A stretch of 40,647 nucleotides of DNA. Source: Acidimicrobiia bacterium (lineage in GTDB: Bacteria; Actinomycetota; Acidimicrobiia; Acidimicrobiales; AC-14). Where the stretch lies: positions 1-40,647 of the forward strand of contig JAHFUR010000039.1 of NCBI GenBank assembly GCA_023264995.1, given 5' to 3'. Under the pieces are notes generated by a model. It saw nothing but the letters and a program-made list of their open reading frames with translations, was not told the DNA's origin and did not search any database. Within the stretch, counting starts at the first letter, position 1. Every line of letters starts with the position of its first letter. Both the position numbers and the translations under genes were made by a program. Shown here piece by piece: positions 14,665 to 23,176 of this stretch.

Positions 14665-16289
14665 TAGCCCAGCTCGACGGTGCGGGTGATCTGCAGCGCT
14701 TCGAGCAGGCGGCGGTCGTGGGTGACGAGCAGGAGGGTGCCCTCGTAGTCGTCGAGCGCCTGCTCGAGCTGCTCGATGGCCGGTAGGTCCAGGTGATTGG
14801 TGGGCTCGTCGAGGACCAGGCAGTTGGCGCCGATGGCCATGAGCAGGGCCAGGGTGGCCCGGGTGCGCTCCCCAGGGGACAGGCTCGACGCCGGCCGGCC
14901 CACGTGGGCCGCGCCCAGGCCGAACTTGGCCAGGAGCGAGCGGCTGGGCTGGGCCAGCAGGCCGGACGCCTTGGTGAAGCCGGCGATCAGCGGCTCGTCG
15001 GACAGGAAGCCGCGCCGGCCCTGGTCCAGCTCGCCGACGACAACTCCCGGGCCCATCCACCGCTCGCCCGAGGTCAATGGCAGCTCGCCGAGCAGGGCGC
15101 GGAGCAGGGTGGTCTTGCCCGAGCCGTTGGGGCCGACGATGGCCAGCCGGTCGGCCCACGCCACCTCCAGCGACAGCGGCCCCAGGCGGAAACTGCCCCG
15201 GTCCACCACGGCGTCGACCAGCCGGGCCACCACGTCGCCGCTGCGGGTGGACGGGGCCAGCTCCAGGTGCAGGTCCCATCCCTCCCACGGCTTCTCGGCC
15301 ACCTCCAGGCGCTCCAGGGCCTTCTCGGTGATGCGGACCTTCGCCGCCTGCTTCTCGGTGCGGTTGACCTTGAACCCCCGCCGGGCCTTGTCGTTGTCCG
15401 GCGGGTGCTTCTTGGCGTTCTTCACGCCGGTGACTGCCCACTGGCGCTGGGTCTGGGCCCGGTCGACCAGGTCGGAACGCTGTGACCGGTACTGGTCGTA
15501 GGCCTCCTCGGCGTGGCGGCGGGCGGTGCGGGTGGCGTCGAGGTAGCCGAGCCAGCCGCCACCAAACTCGGTCGACTTCCGGCTGTGCTCGTCGAGCTCC
15601 ACGACCCGCTCCACGGTGGACTCCAGGAAGGCCCGGTCGTGGGAGACGACGACGAGGGCACCGTCGAGGTCGGCCAGGAACCGCTCGAGCTGGTTGAGGC
15701 CGGCGAAGTCCAGGTCGTTGGTGGGCTCGTCGAGGAGGAGGACGTCGAAGCGGGAGAGCAGGATGGCCGCCAGGGCGGCCCGCGCCGCCTGGCCACCCGA
15801 AAGGGCGAGCAGCTCGACGTGCAGCCGGTCGGCGGGGAGCCCGAGGTCCTCGCACACCTCGGCGGACCGGGGCTCGAGGTCGGGGCCGCCGAGGTGCAGG
15901 TAGCGCTCGAGGGCCACGGAGTAGCGGTCCTCGGCACCGGTGCCGGCATCTCCCAGGCGACTGGCCGCCTCCTCCAGCTCGGCCTCCGCGGCGGCCACGC
16001 CGGTCCGCCGGGCCAGGTAGCCGGCCAGGGTCTCGCCGGCGGTCAGCGCCAGCTCCTGGGGCAGGTACCCGACGTTCAGTGTCGGCGGCGCCAGCGTGAT
16101 GCGGCCCGAGTCGGGCGGTTCGAGCCCGGCCAGGATGCGCAACAGGGTGGTTTTTCCCACGCCGTTCGGGCCGACGATGCCGATCCGTGACCGGGGGCCG
16201 ACCGTCACGCTCACCCCGTCGAGGACGACGAATGCCCCGTGCGACCGGACGATGTCAGTGGCCACCAGCGTGGCGCCGGGCGGCGGCAT
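14664..16289 (-). CDS. ABC-F family ATPase (ribosome-associated type)
   Basis: A 541-residue soluble protein with two ABC ATPase domains in one chain and no membrane segments. Domain 1 has Walker A GPNGVGKTT (~40-48), signature LSGGQAARAALA and Walker B DVLLLDEPTNDLD. Domain 2 has Walker A GPNGSGKTT (~383-391), signature LSPGERTRATLALL and NCLVLDEPTNHLD. The basic, helical linker between them (~residues 235-340) is the P-site tRNA interaction motif region of ABC-F proteins. Family members act on the ribosome as translation factors or give antibiotic resistance by target protection; the subgroup cannot be named from the sequence alone. The first gene of a two-gene operon with the amidase. Confidence 0.92.
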   Translation of the reverse strand: MPPPGATLVATDIVRSHGAFVVLDGVSVTVGPRSRIGIVGPNGVGKTTLLRILAGLEPPDSGRITLAPPTLNVGYLPQELALTAGETLAGYLARRTGVAAAEAELEEAASRLGDAGTGAEDRYSVALERYLHLGGPDLEPRSAEVCEDLGLPADRLHVELLALSGGQAARAALAAILLSRFDVLLLDEPTNDLDFAGLNQLERFLADLDGALVVVSHDRAFLESTVERVVELDEHSRKSTEFGGGWLGYLDATRTARRHAEEAYDQYRSQRSDLVDRAQTQRQWAVTGVKNAKKHPPDNDKARRGFKVNRTEKQAAKVRITEKALERLEVAEKPWEGWDLHLELAPSTRSGDVVARLVDAVVDRGSFRLGPLSLEVAWADRLAIVGPNGSGKTTLLRALLGELPLTSGERWMGPGVVVGELDQGRRGFLSDEPLIAGFTKASGLLAQPSRSLLAKFGLGAAHVGRPASSLSPGERTRATLALLMAIGANCLVLDEPTNHLDLPAIEQLEQALDDYEGTLLLVTHDRRLLEALQITRTVELG

Positions 16290-16329
16290 GGGACCGAACC
16301 TACGGGACCGGCGCGGCCGACGGCGCGCG

Positions 16330-16836
16330 CTATGACGGGTGGCGGGTCACCGAGAGCTGGGGAGGATGGGCGAGGGTCTGGAACACGACGCAGTAGCGCT
16401 CGGTCGTGGCGATCAGGGCGTCGAGGTCCTCGGCCGGGGCGTCGGACTCCAGCTCGAACACCAACCGCACCGACGTGAACCCGACCGCAGCCTGGCGGTC
16501 GACCCCGAGGGTGCCCCGGAAGTCGAGGTCGCCCTCCGCCCGTACCGTGCCCGTCACGGCGAGGCCGCGGTTGGTGGCGACGGCGCGCAGGGTGACGCCG
16601 GCGCAGGCCACCAGGGCCTGCAGCAGCATGTCGCCCGAGCAGGCCAGGGTGCCGTCGCCACCGCTGGCCGGGTGGAGGCCGGCCTCGACGAGCGCCCGCC
16701 CGGTCTGCACCGAGCAGCTCACGCCGCTGCCGTCCAGGGAGCCTTCGGCGTGCAGGGTCACCTCGGCGGCCGACGGCTCAGCCCGGTAGCGCTCCTTCAG
16801 CGGCGCCTGGGCCCGACGTAGCTCCTCTGCGTCCAT
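16330..16836 (-). CDS. OsmC/Ohr-family protein
   Basis: A 168-residue protein of the OsmC family, thiol peroxidases that reduce organic hydroperoxides in the cytosol as dimers. The two redox Cys are in ACSGDMLLQALVACAGVTL (central helix; the catalytic Cys is in VACAG) and ERYCVVF near the C-terminus. HPASGGDGTLACSGD and FTSVRLVFELESDAP are further family segments. Length suits the YhfA-like OsmC subgroup. No good ribosome binding site precedes the ATG at 16836; a 23-codon ORF with a strong one ends 15 nt upstream, so translation may be coupled to it. The peroxide role is from the family; substrate unknown. Confidence 0.88.
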   Translation of the reverse strand: MDAEELRRAQAPLKERYRAEPSAAEVTLHAEGSLDGSGVSCSVQTGRALVEAGLHPASGGDGTLACSGDMLLQALVACAGVTLRAVATNRGLAVTGTVRAEGDLDFRGTLGVDRQAAVGFTSVRLVFELESDAPAEDLDALIATTERYCVVFQTLAHPPQLSVTRHPS

Positions 16837-16851
16837 CGGTTGGCGCGCGCC

Positions 16852-16923
16852 CTACTGCGGCGGCTCGGCCCCGAGCGGGGCCAGCCAGGTCACGCCGTCG
16901 ACGGACTCTCGGGCATCACCCAT
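16852..16923 (-). CDS. Possible 23-residue leader peptide upstream of OsmC
   Basis: An ATG at 16923 opens a 23-codon frame (MGDARESVDGVTWLAPLGAEPPQ, here shown in full up to its Gln) ending in TAG at 16852. A GAGGGGAG Shine-Dalgarno lies 4 nt upstream, far better than that of the osmC-like gene 15 nt downstream. It resembles no known family, is not hydrophobic and is too short for composition tests. It may be a leader that couples or attenuates osmC translation, or a small protein in its own right. Existence as an expressed gene is uncertain. Confidence 0.35.
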   Translation of the reverse strand: MGDARESVDGVTWLAPLGAEPPQ

Positions 16924-16991
16924 CGGTCTCCCCTCTTGAGCCTCAGGCGCGAAACGTACCAAGTCCCGGGAGGCATCAGCCTGGCGCCAAC

Positions 16992-17474
16992 CTAGGCCAG
17001 CCCGGCCTGGTCGATCGCGCTCTGCAGGGACGTGCGGTACCCGTTGGAGGTGTACGTCGCCCCGGAGACCGTGTCGATCCGGGCGCTTTGCGCGGTGAGT
17101 GCTTCCTGGGAGAGCTGCGGGACGGCCCGGGCGTTGATCTGGCGGTCCCGCCCGCTCTGGGTCGGGTAGACGACGGCAGTGGCCGCGGTGATCTGGCCGT
17201 TCGTGACCGTGATCTCGACCTGGACCGGCCCATAGCGGGTCTGAGCGGCGTTGCCGGTCACGATCCTGGTCGTCGCGACCGCGGCCGCGGTCGTCGTGGT
17301 GCTGGGCGGGGCGCCGGCGGCACCGGTGGTCACGGTGGTCGGTGCTGGGGCGGCCGAGGCCTGGCTGATCGCCGACGGGGGCGGGGCCAGGGTGGTGACG
17401 GTCTGCACCTTGAACGTCAGCAGCATGATGAGGCCGGCGATCGTGCCGACGGCCGCGGAGATCACTCGTCGCAA
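16992..17474 (-). CDS. FMN-binding domain protein, extracytoplasmic flavin carrier
   Basis: A 160-residue membrane-anchored flavoprotein. An N-terminal signal anchor (RRVISAAVGTIAGLIMLLTF) is followed by a Thr/Ala/Pro linker (~25-68) and an FMN_bind domain (~75-160). The flavinylation motif DTVSGATYT (residues 134-142) would carry FMN covalently on Thr142 after ApbE action; no apbE is in the window. The start is TTG 17474, supported by GAGGAG with 5-nt spacing; the next GTG is too far from it. It lies 21 bp downstream of the ferric-reductase-like gene and is surely in its operon. The pair would move electrons from NAD(P)H across the membrane to this flavin and an external acceptor; the acceptor is unknown. 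Confidence 0.88.
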   Translation of the reverse strand: MRRVISAAVGTIAGLIMLLTFKVQTVTTLAPPPSAISQASAAPAPTTVTTGAAGAPPSTTTTAAAVATTRIVTGNAAQTRYGPVQVEITVTNGQITAATAVVYPTQSGRDRQINARAVPQLSQEALTAQSARIDTVSGATYTSNGYRTSLQSAIDQAGLA

Positions 17475-17495
17475 TGGGGCTCCTCGTCCTCGTGG

Positions 17496-18878
17496 TCAGA
17501 ACTCGAAGGACTCGTGGTGGATCTGGCGCCGGCGGACACCTGCGGCCCGCAGGGCTTCGGTGGCGGCGGTGGTCATGCCGGCCGGGCCACAGAGGTAGAC
17601 GTCGTGGTCCACGAGGTCGGGGATGTTGGCGGCCAGCGCTCCGGCCGACAGCGGGTCCCAGCCCAGCTCGGCCCGCCGCCCCACGGCGAACCGCAGCCGC
17701 GCCCCACGACGGCGGGCGATGGCCCGCAGCTCGTCGGCGAACACGATGTCGGCCTCGTGGCTGGCCCGGTAGACGAGGGTCAGGTCGCCGGGCGCGGCGG
17801 GGATCGTCTCGAACAGCGCCCGCAGCGGCGTGATGCCGATCCCCCCGCCGATGAGCAGCACCTTCCGGCGCCGGCGGGCGGCGGCGGTGACCGCGCCGTA
17901 CGGGCCCTCGGCGATCACCCGGGTCCCCGGCCGCAGGTCGGCGACGGCCCGGCTGTGGTCGCCCAGGGCTTTCACCGTGACGCGGAACCGGTCGGGCCGG
18001 GGGCCGGCGGAGAGCGAGTACGGCGACGACGTCCACCACAGCCCCTGGCAGAGGAACCGGAACCGGAAGAACTGGCCCGACTCGGCGCCCAGCTCCTCCA
18101 GGTGCTCGCCGCCGATGGTCACACTGACCACGTCGGGGCCCTCAGGTTCGACCGACAGGACTCGCATCCGGTGACGCAGGGCTTGGCGGGCCGGCGTGAG
18201 GAACCGGTACCAGAGGATGGCGGCGGCGGTGCCGGCGTAGAGGGCGCCCCACAGCACTCGGGCGCCGAGGTTGTCGACGAACTCGGCCCCGGTGGCGAAC
18301 TGGTGGCTGAAGGAAAGGGCGACGGCCAGGTACGTGTAGAAGTGGAGGTAGTACCAGGTCTCGTACCGGAGCCGCCGGCGGGCGGCGCGGGCCGAGGAGA
18401 TGCCGACGCCCACGAGGAGCAGGCCGCCGACGGTGGCGGCGAGCACGTCGGGGTAGCTCAGGAGCAGCGTGCTCGTCTGGCTCACCACCGACGTGTGGGC
18501 GGTCACGGCGTAGCCCCAGATGATGAGCAGGCCGTGGGCCACCACCAGGCTGACCGTGTACCGCCCCCCCTTGGAGTGCCACCGGGCCAGGTGGTCGGCA
18601 CCGATGCCGCGTTCCAGAGGAGGGATGCGGGCCATCAGGGCGACAAGCACGACGACGCCGTAGCCGGCGAGGAGGCCGGTGATCCGGCCAGCATTGGTCA
18701 GCCAGTCGCCGAGCCCGTGGATGGCCGGCGTGCCCTGCCACCACAGGATGATCGAGGCGGCAGCCCCGGCGAAGATCGCGGCCAAGACTGCCGCCGGATG
18801 GGCGCGCACCGCCGCCGGAGTGCCCGTCTCGCCGACGACTGCCGGCGCAGGGCGCTCCTGCAGCATCGTGGTCGTCAT
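17496..18878 (-). CDS. Ferric-reductase-like transmembrane NAD(P)H oxidoreductase
   Basis: A 460-residue enzyme joining a membrane heme domain to a cytosolic flavin reductase. Six hydrophobic segments span ~residues 28-215. Paired histidines (LARWHSKGG, VVAHGLL, YYLHFYTYLAVALSFSHQF) are candidate heme ligands as in FRE/NOX proteins. The FAD domain (~220-320) shows the FRFRF and SSPYSLSAGP motifs, and the NAD(P) domain has LLIGGGIGITPLRAL and YLCGPAGM. No 2Fe-2S domain. ATG 18878 has GAGGAG 6 nt upstream. It is followed by the FMN-binding protein gene, forming a unit that resembles flavin-based extracellular electron transfer or methionine-sulfoxide-type reductase systems. The specific acceptor cannot be deduced. 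Confidence 0.88.
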   Translation of the reverse strand: MTTTMLQERPAPAVVGETGTPAAVRAHPAAVLAAIFAGAAASIILWWQGTPAIHGLGDWLTNAGRITGLLAGYGVVVLVALMARIPPLERGIGADHLARWHSKGGRYTVSLVVAHGLLIIWGYAVTAHTSVVSQTSTLLLSYPDVLAATVGGLLLVGVGISSARAARRRLRYETWYYLHFYTYLAVALSFSHQFATGAEFVDNLGARVLWGALYAGTAAAILWYRFLTPARQALRHRMRVLSVEPEGPDVVSVTIGGEHLEELGAESGQFFRFRFLCQGLWWTSSPYSLSAGPRPDRFRVTVKALGDHSRAVADLRPGTRVIAEGPYGAVTAAARRRRKVLLIGGGIGITPLRALFETIPAAPGDLTLVYRASHEADIVFADELRAIARRRGARLRFAVGRRAELGWDPLSAGALAANIPDLVDHDVYLCGPAGMTTAATEALRAAGVRRRQIHHESFEF

Positions 18879-19044
18879 TGCCGGCTCCTCGGGTCGACGG
18901 GTGTGGCCTGCGGACAGACTTGGCCCTGCGGCTTGCATCGACCCCCCTGAAAGCTGGGAACTTGCCCACAATGGCGGGGAGCCGCGACCTACGGATCCCC
19001 TCGGCCGGCCTCGGCGAGCTGACGTCGACGCCGCCCCGGGGCGG

Positions 19045-19050
19045 TAACGT
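19045..19050 (+). promoter_or_regulatory. -10-like box before a probably leaderless gene
   Basis: TAACGT fits the TAnnnT pattern and ends 7 nt before the ATG at 19058, the distance expected for a leaderless transcript. No Shine-Dalgarno is visible. A CTGACG upstream is 20 nt away, too far for a good -35. The rest of the 179-bp divergent region (18879-19057) shows the ferric-reductase ribosome binding site and nothing else clear. Confidence 0.4.
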
Positions 19051-19057
19051 CCGCGTC

Positions 19058-19786
19058 ATGGACGTCACGATCCGTCACAACCCCTCCTTTGCCGCGGCGC
19101 GCATTGCGCTGGCCCCCGGCGAGGAGGTCCGGGCCGAGTCCGGGGCCATGATGGCCACCTCCTACGGGCTGGGGGTGACGTCGAGCACCCAGGGTGGGGT
19201 GATGAAGGGCCTGAAGCGCTCGTTCCTCGGCGGCGAGAGCCTCTTCGTGACCACGTTCACCGCCGGCGCCGGCGGCGGCTGGGTCGATGTGGCCCACCAC
19301 CTGGCCGGCGACATCATCACGACTGGCGTCACCCCCGACCGGCCGCTGTCGATCACCCGCGGCTGCTGGTTGGCGTCGGCCGCCGGCGTCGAGCTCGACA
19401 CCAAATGGGGCGGGTTCAAGAACCTCTTCGGTGGTGAGGGCGGCTTCCTCGTCCGGGCGTCGGGTCAGGGCGCCGTGCTGCTGGCGTGCTACGGCGCCAT
19501 CGACACCATCGAGCTGGCGGCCGGCGAGTCGGTGACCATCGATACCGGGCACGTCGTCGCCTTCGACCCGTCGACCACCAGCGCCATCCGCAAGGTGGCC
19601 GGCGGCATGATCCAGACCCTGAAGTCGGGGGAAGGGTTCGTGTTCGACTTCACCGGCCCGGGCTGGGTCATGACCCAGACCCGGAACCCCTCGGCCCTCC
19701 AGGCCTGGATCCGTCAGATCATGCCCGGCGAGACCGGTGGCGCCTCGGGCGCCGCCGGCGTGCTCGGAGGTCTCCTCGGTCGCTGA
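19058..19786 (+). CDS. AIM24/TIGR00266-family protein
   Basis: A 242-residue protein of the AIM24 (YgiT-like beta-barrel, TIGR00266) family. Diagnostic stretches are FAAARIALAPGEEVRAESGAMMATSYG near the N-terminus, GGESLFVTTFTAGAGGGWVDVA in the middle, LLACYGAIDTIELAAGESVTIDTGHVVAFD and the Gly-rich end TQTRNPSALQAWIRQIMPG followed by GVLGGLLGR. It is a cytosolic all-beta protein related to the TNF-like fold; its biochemical role in bacteria is not established, although the yeast homologue is mitochondrial. The next gene, PEP carboxylase, begins 50 bp before its end in another frame, so the two are probably co-transcribed. Confidence 0.87.
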   Translation: MDVTIRHNPSFAAARIALAPGEEVRAESGAMMATSYGLGVTSSTQGGVMKGLKRSFLGGESLFVTTFTAGAGGGWVDVAHHLAGDIITTGVTPDRPLSITRGCWLASAAGVELDTKWGGFKNLFGGEGGFLVRASGQGAVLLACYGAIDTIELAAGESVTIDTGHVVAFDPSTTSAIRKVAGGMIQTLKSGEGFVFDFTGPGWVMTQTRNPSALQAWIRQIMPGETGGASGAAGVLGGLLGR

Positions 19787-22547
19787 CCAGGCCACGGCAC
19801 TGACCTCGCCGCCGCTCGACGGCGAGGCGCTCAACCGCGACATCAAACTGCTGGTTGGGCTGCTCGGCGCGACGCTCGTCCGCCACGAGGGCGTTGAGGT
19901 CTTCGACCTCGTCGAACGGGTCCGGGCCCTGAGCAAGGCCACCCGCGACGAGACCTCGGCGGCGACGGCCGACAACCTCGACGAGCTGCTGTCCGGCGTC
20001 GACCTCGGCACGGCCACGGTGCTGGTTCGGGCGTTCTCCGCCTATTTCCACCTGGCCAACATCGCCGAGCAGGTCCACCGGGCCGACGAACGGACCCAGC
20101 TGGCCCAGGCCGAGGGGCCGCTGGCCCGGGCCATCGAGGAGATCGCCGCCGCCGGCCTCCCGTTGCAGGAGGTCGAGAGCCTGCTCGACCGGCTGGAGCT
20201 GCGGCTGGTCCTCACCGCCCACCCCACCGAGGCGGTGCGGCAGTCCATCCTGGCCAAGCGACGTCGCATCGCCGAGGTGCTGGAGCGGCGTTCGAACCCC
20301 CGCTGCACCGAGGACGACCGCCGGCGCGACGAGCGGGAGATCGCCGAGGTCGTCGACCTCATCTGGCAGACCGACGAACTGCGCCGGAAGAAGCCGACGC
20401 CAGCCGAGGAGGCCAGCTCGGTCGTCTTCTACCTCGACGACCTGTTCGGCGCCGTCCTCCCCGACCTGCTCGACGACCTGGCCACCCACCTGGCCCGGCT
20501 GGGCATCGAGCTGGCCCCGAGGGCTCGTCCCATCCGCTTCGGCACCTGGGTCGGCGGCGATCGCGACGGGAACCCGCACGTCACCCCCGAAGTCACCCTG
20601 GAAGTCCTCGGCCTGCAGCGCCGGCTGGCCCTACGCCGGCTGACGGCCACCGTGGAGGATCTGGTGGGCACGCTGAGCACCTCGACCCGGGTGGCGCGCA
20701 TCTCGGGGCCGCTGAAGGCCGGCCTGGCCGCCGACCGCACCGTCCTCCCCGAGGTGTTTGCCCGGTACGGCAGCCTCAATGCCGAGGAGCCGTACCGCCT
20801 GAAGTGCTCCTATGTCCTGCAGCGCCTGCGCAACACCCAGCAACGGCTGGCCGAGGGCGCCCCGCCCCGGCCCGGCCAGGAGTACGCCACGACTGGCGAG
20901 CTCCTCGACGAGCTGGAGCTGATGCGGGCATCGATGCTGGAGAACCGCGGCGACCTGGTGGCCCGGGGGAGCCTCGACCGGGTGATCCGGGTGGCCGCAG
21001 CGTTCGGGATGGCGCTGGCGACCATGGACATCCGGGAGCACGCCGACCGCCATCACGTCGCCCTGGCTGCCCTCTTCGACCGCCTGCCCCTCGACCGGCC
21101 CTACGGCAGGCTGTCCCGCGCCGAGCGGTCGCGGCTCTTGTCGGCTGAACTGCAGTCGGCTCGGCCGCTCAAGTCGCCGGCCACCCGGCTCACGGGCGAG
21201 GCCGACGACGTGCTCCGCCTCTTCGAGACCGTCCGCGAGGCGCTCGACGTGTTCGGCGACGAGGCCATAGAGAGCTACATCATTTCGATGACCAAGGGCT
21301 GCGACGACGTCCTGGCCGCCGTTGTGCTGGCCCGGGAGGTCGGCCTGGTGGACCTCACCGCCGGCGTGGGCCGCATCGGCTTCGTACCCCTGTTGGAGAC
21401 GGTCGAGGAGCTGCGCAACGCCGGGCCCATGCTCGACGAGCTCCTCTCCGACCCCGGCTATCGGCGCCTGGTGGAGCTGCGTGGTGGGGTGCAGGAGGTC
21501 ATGCTCGGGTACTCCGACTCCAACAAGGACGCCGGTATCACCACGTCGCTCTGGGAGATCCACCGGGCCCAGCGGGCCCTGCGCGATGTCGCCCAGCGCC
21601 ATCGCGTCCTCCTGCGCCTGTTCCACGGGCGGGGGGGCACCGTGGGCCGGGGAGGCGGCCCCACGGGCGACGCCATCCTGGCCCAGCCGTACGGCACGCT
21701 CGACGGCTCCATCAAGATCACCGAGCAGGGCGAGGTCATCTCCGACAAGTACGGCCTGCCGACCCTGGCCCGGCGGAACCTTGAGTTCGCCAGCGCCGCC
21801 GTGCTGAAGGCCTCGCTGCTCCACCGGGAGTCACGCGTGCCCCACCGCGTGATCGAGGACTGGGACGAGGTCATGACCGTGGTCTCGGACGCGGCCCACG
21901 CGTCCTACCGCACTCTCATCGACGACCCCGGCCTGGTCGACTACTTCCGCTCGTCCACCCCGGTCGAGGAGCTGACCGACCTCAACATCGGTTCCCGGCC
22001 GAGCCGGCGAGCCGGCGGGCGTCTCCACTCCCTCGATTCGCTCCGTGCCATCCCGTGGGTGTTCGGCTGGACCCAGTCCCGCCAGATCGTGCCCGGGTGG
22101 TTCGGGGTGGGCGCCGGCCTCGAGACGGCGCGGGCCGAAGGCCTCTCGGCGCGCCTCGCCGGCATGTACCAGGAGTGGCACTTCTTCCGGGCCTTCATCT
22201 CCAACGTGGAGATGGTCCTGTTCAAGACCGACCTCGACATCGCATGGCGCTACGTTGATCGTCTTGTTGACCCGTCGCTCCACTACATCTTCGAGCGCAT
22301 CGCCGCCGAGCACCGGCGAACGGTCGAGCAGGTGCTGGCCCTGACCGGCCGCGACCGGCTCCTCGACCACCACCCCCTCCTTCGGCGTACCCTCGAGACG
22401 CGTGATGCCTACCTCGACCCGATCAGTTTCCTCCAGGTATCCCTCCTGGCCCGGCTGCGCAGCAGCGACCGGGCCGACCCGGAGCTCCGGCGGGCTCTCC
22501 TGCTCACCGTGAACGGCATTGCCAACGGGCTCCGCAACACGGGCTGA
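19737..22547 (+). CDS. ppc: Phosphoenolpyruvate carboxylase
   Basis: A 936-residue enzyme that carboxylates PEP with bicarbonate to oxaloacetate, refilling the TCA cycle. Full family length. Motifs in order: LTAHPTEAVRQSIL with the catalytic His near residue 162, GTWVGGDRDGNPHVT (~265-279), LGYSDSNKDAGI (~592-603), FHGRGGTVGRGGGPT (~629-643) with the catalytic Gly-rich loop, TEQGEVISDKYG, IGSRPSRR and the invariant C-terminal NTG. GTG 19737 is the only usable start before the conserved region, so the gene overlaps AIM24 by 50 bp. It ends 75 bp before the next gene. Allosteric sites were not examined in detail. Confidence 0.97.
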   Translation: MAPRAPPACSEVSSVADQATALTSPPLDGEALNRDIKLLVGLLGATLVRHEGVEVFDLVERVRALSKATRDETSAATADNLDELLSGVDLGTATVLVRAFSAYFHLANIAEQVHRADERTQLAQAEGPLARAIEEIAAAGLPLQEVESLLDRLELRLVLTAHPTEAVRQSILAKRRRIAEVLERRSNPRCTEDDRRRDEREIAEVVDLIWQTDELRRKKPTPAEEASSVVFYLDDLFGAVLPDLLDDLATHLARLGIELAPRARPIRFGTWVGGDRDGNPHVTPEVTLEVLGLQRRLALRRLTATVEDLVGTLSTSTRVARISGPLKAGLAADRTVLPEVFARYGSLNAEEPYRLKCSYVLQRLRNTQQRLAEGAPPRPGQEYATTGELLDELELMRASMLENRGDLVARGSLDRVIRVAAAFGMALATMDIREHADRHHVALAALFDRLPLDRPYGRLSRAERSRLLSAELQSARPLKSPATRLTGEADDVLRLFETVREALDVFGDEAIESYIISMTKGCDDVLAAVVLAREVGLVDLTAGVGRIGFVPLLETVEELRNAGPMLDELLSDPGYRRLVELRGGVQEVMLGYSDSNKDAGITTSLWEIHRAQRALRDVAQRHRVLLRLFHGRGGTVGRGGGPTGDAILAQPYGTLDGSIKITEQGEVISDKYGLPTLARRNLEFASAAVLKASLLHRESRVPHRVIEDWDEVMTVVSDAAHASYRTLIDDPGLVDYFRSSTPVEELTDLNIGSRPSRRAGGRLHSLDSLRAIPWVFGWTQSRQIVPGWFGVGAGLETARAEGLSARLAGMYQEWHFFRAFISNVEMVLFKTDLDIAWRYVDRLVDPSLHYIFERIAAEHRRTVEQVLALTGRDRLLDHHPLLRRTLETRDAYLDPISFLQVSLLARLRSSDRADPELRRALLLTVNGIANGLRNTG

Positions 22548-22622
22548 CCCTGCGACTGCACCAGACAGGCAACACCGGCTGAACTCAGGATTCGCGAACC
22601 GCACCCGACCGGCAGGAGCACC

Positions 22623-23054
22623 GTGACCACCTACGACGACATGATTGCCTGCGCTGACGAGCACTACGCCCAGGGCCGGTTCAAGGACGCGCACATCCAG
22701 TACGGCAAGGCCGTCTCCGTCGGCAGTACGCGGAACCACTACTGCCGGCAGATGCGGGGCATCTGCTCCCGGCTCGTCGCCGAGGAGCGGTTACAGCTGG
22801 CCGTCGACAACCCGGACATGCGCCAGGACTACCTCGACCAGACCGCTCGGTGGCTGGCCAAGTCCGAGGCCAACCTCGATTCCGCCTTCGACGAGTCGCC
22901 CGAGCTCCAGCTCGGCCATATCCGCATGGAGCAGGCCCAGACCGAGGACCTCATCGCCCGGTTCATGGAGATGTCGGGTGGGAACCCCGAACGCCGGCGG
23001 TCGGCGGCGAAGACCTACCGGGCCGAGGGCCTGGAGCGCCTGGCCCACGCCTGA
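22623..23054 (+). CDS. Small helical repeat-like protein of unknown function
   Basis: A 143-residue soluble, mostly helical protein starting at GTG 22623 with CAGGAG six bases upstream. The first 40 residues (DMIACADEHYAQGRFKDAHIQYGKAVSVG) look like one TPR-type helix pair, followed by charged helices (RLVAEERLQLAVDN, QTARWLAKSEANLDSAFDESPELQLGHIRMEQAQTEDLIARFMEMSGG shown by parts). No signal or membrane segment. I do not recognise a family. It stands 122 bp before a large sensor histidine kinase, in the same direction, with a hairpin between them, so it may or may not be co-transcribed. A partner or scaffold role for the kinase is only a guess. Confidence 0.7.
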   Translation: MTTYDDMIACADEHYAQGRFKDAHIQYGKAVSVGSTRNHYCRQMRGICSRLVAEERLQLAVDNPDMRQDYLDQTARWLAKSEANLDSAFDESPELQLGHIRMEQAQTEDLIARFMEMSGGNPERRRSAAKTYRAEGLERLAHA

Positions 23055-23077
23055 CGGGCTGGCGGGGCCTCGACGAG

Positions 23078-23091
23078 GGCGCGAACGCGCC
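23078..23091 (+). terminator. GGCGCG-AA-CGCGCC hairpin after the 143-aa gene
   Basis: A 6-bp GC stem with outer CGAGG/CCTCG support (23074-23099) lies 23 nt after the stop of the small helical protein gene. It is probably a partial terminator. There is no T-tract. Confidence 0.4.
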
Positions 23092-23149
23092 GTTCCTCGC
23101 TCGACCCCCGGCCTCGGCTCAGGTTCGCGGTCCCCCATGCCGAGAACCA

Positions 23150-23165
23150 CAGGGAGGACTCCCTG
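23150..23165 (+). promoter_or_regulatory. Palindrome CAGGGAG-GA-CTCCCTG before the kinase start
   Basis: A perfect 7-bp inverted repeat separated by GA ends immediately before GGAAAGG, the probable ribosome binding site of the kinase gene. As DNA it could be an operator; as RNA it would form a stem beside the ribosome binding site. No binding protein can be named. Confidence 0.4.
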
Positions 23166-23176
23166 GAAAGGGCGTG

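Noticed and set aside
13696-15855. 719-codon frame extending the amidase far upstream
   Set aside because: The region before 14664 is antisense-like frame-shifted sequence inside the ABC-F gene; the amidase signal peptide begins at GTG 14664.
16924-16991. Riboswitch or tRNA upstream of the osmC leader
   Set aside because: No cloverleaf, no T-loop consensus and no known aptamer core could be drawn.
17088-18950. 620-codon plus-strand open frame opposite the ferric-reductase gene
   Set aside because: Low-complexity Gly/Arg/Asp composition and no motifs; the opposite strand holds clear FAD and NAD(P) motifs.
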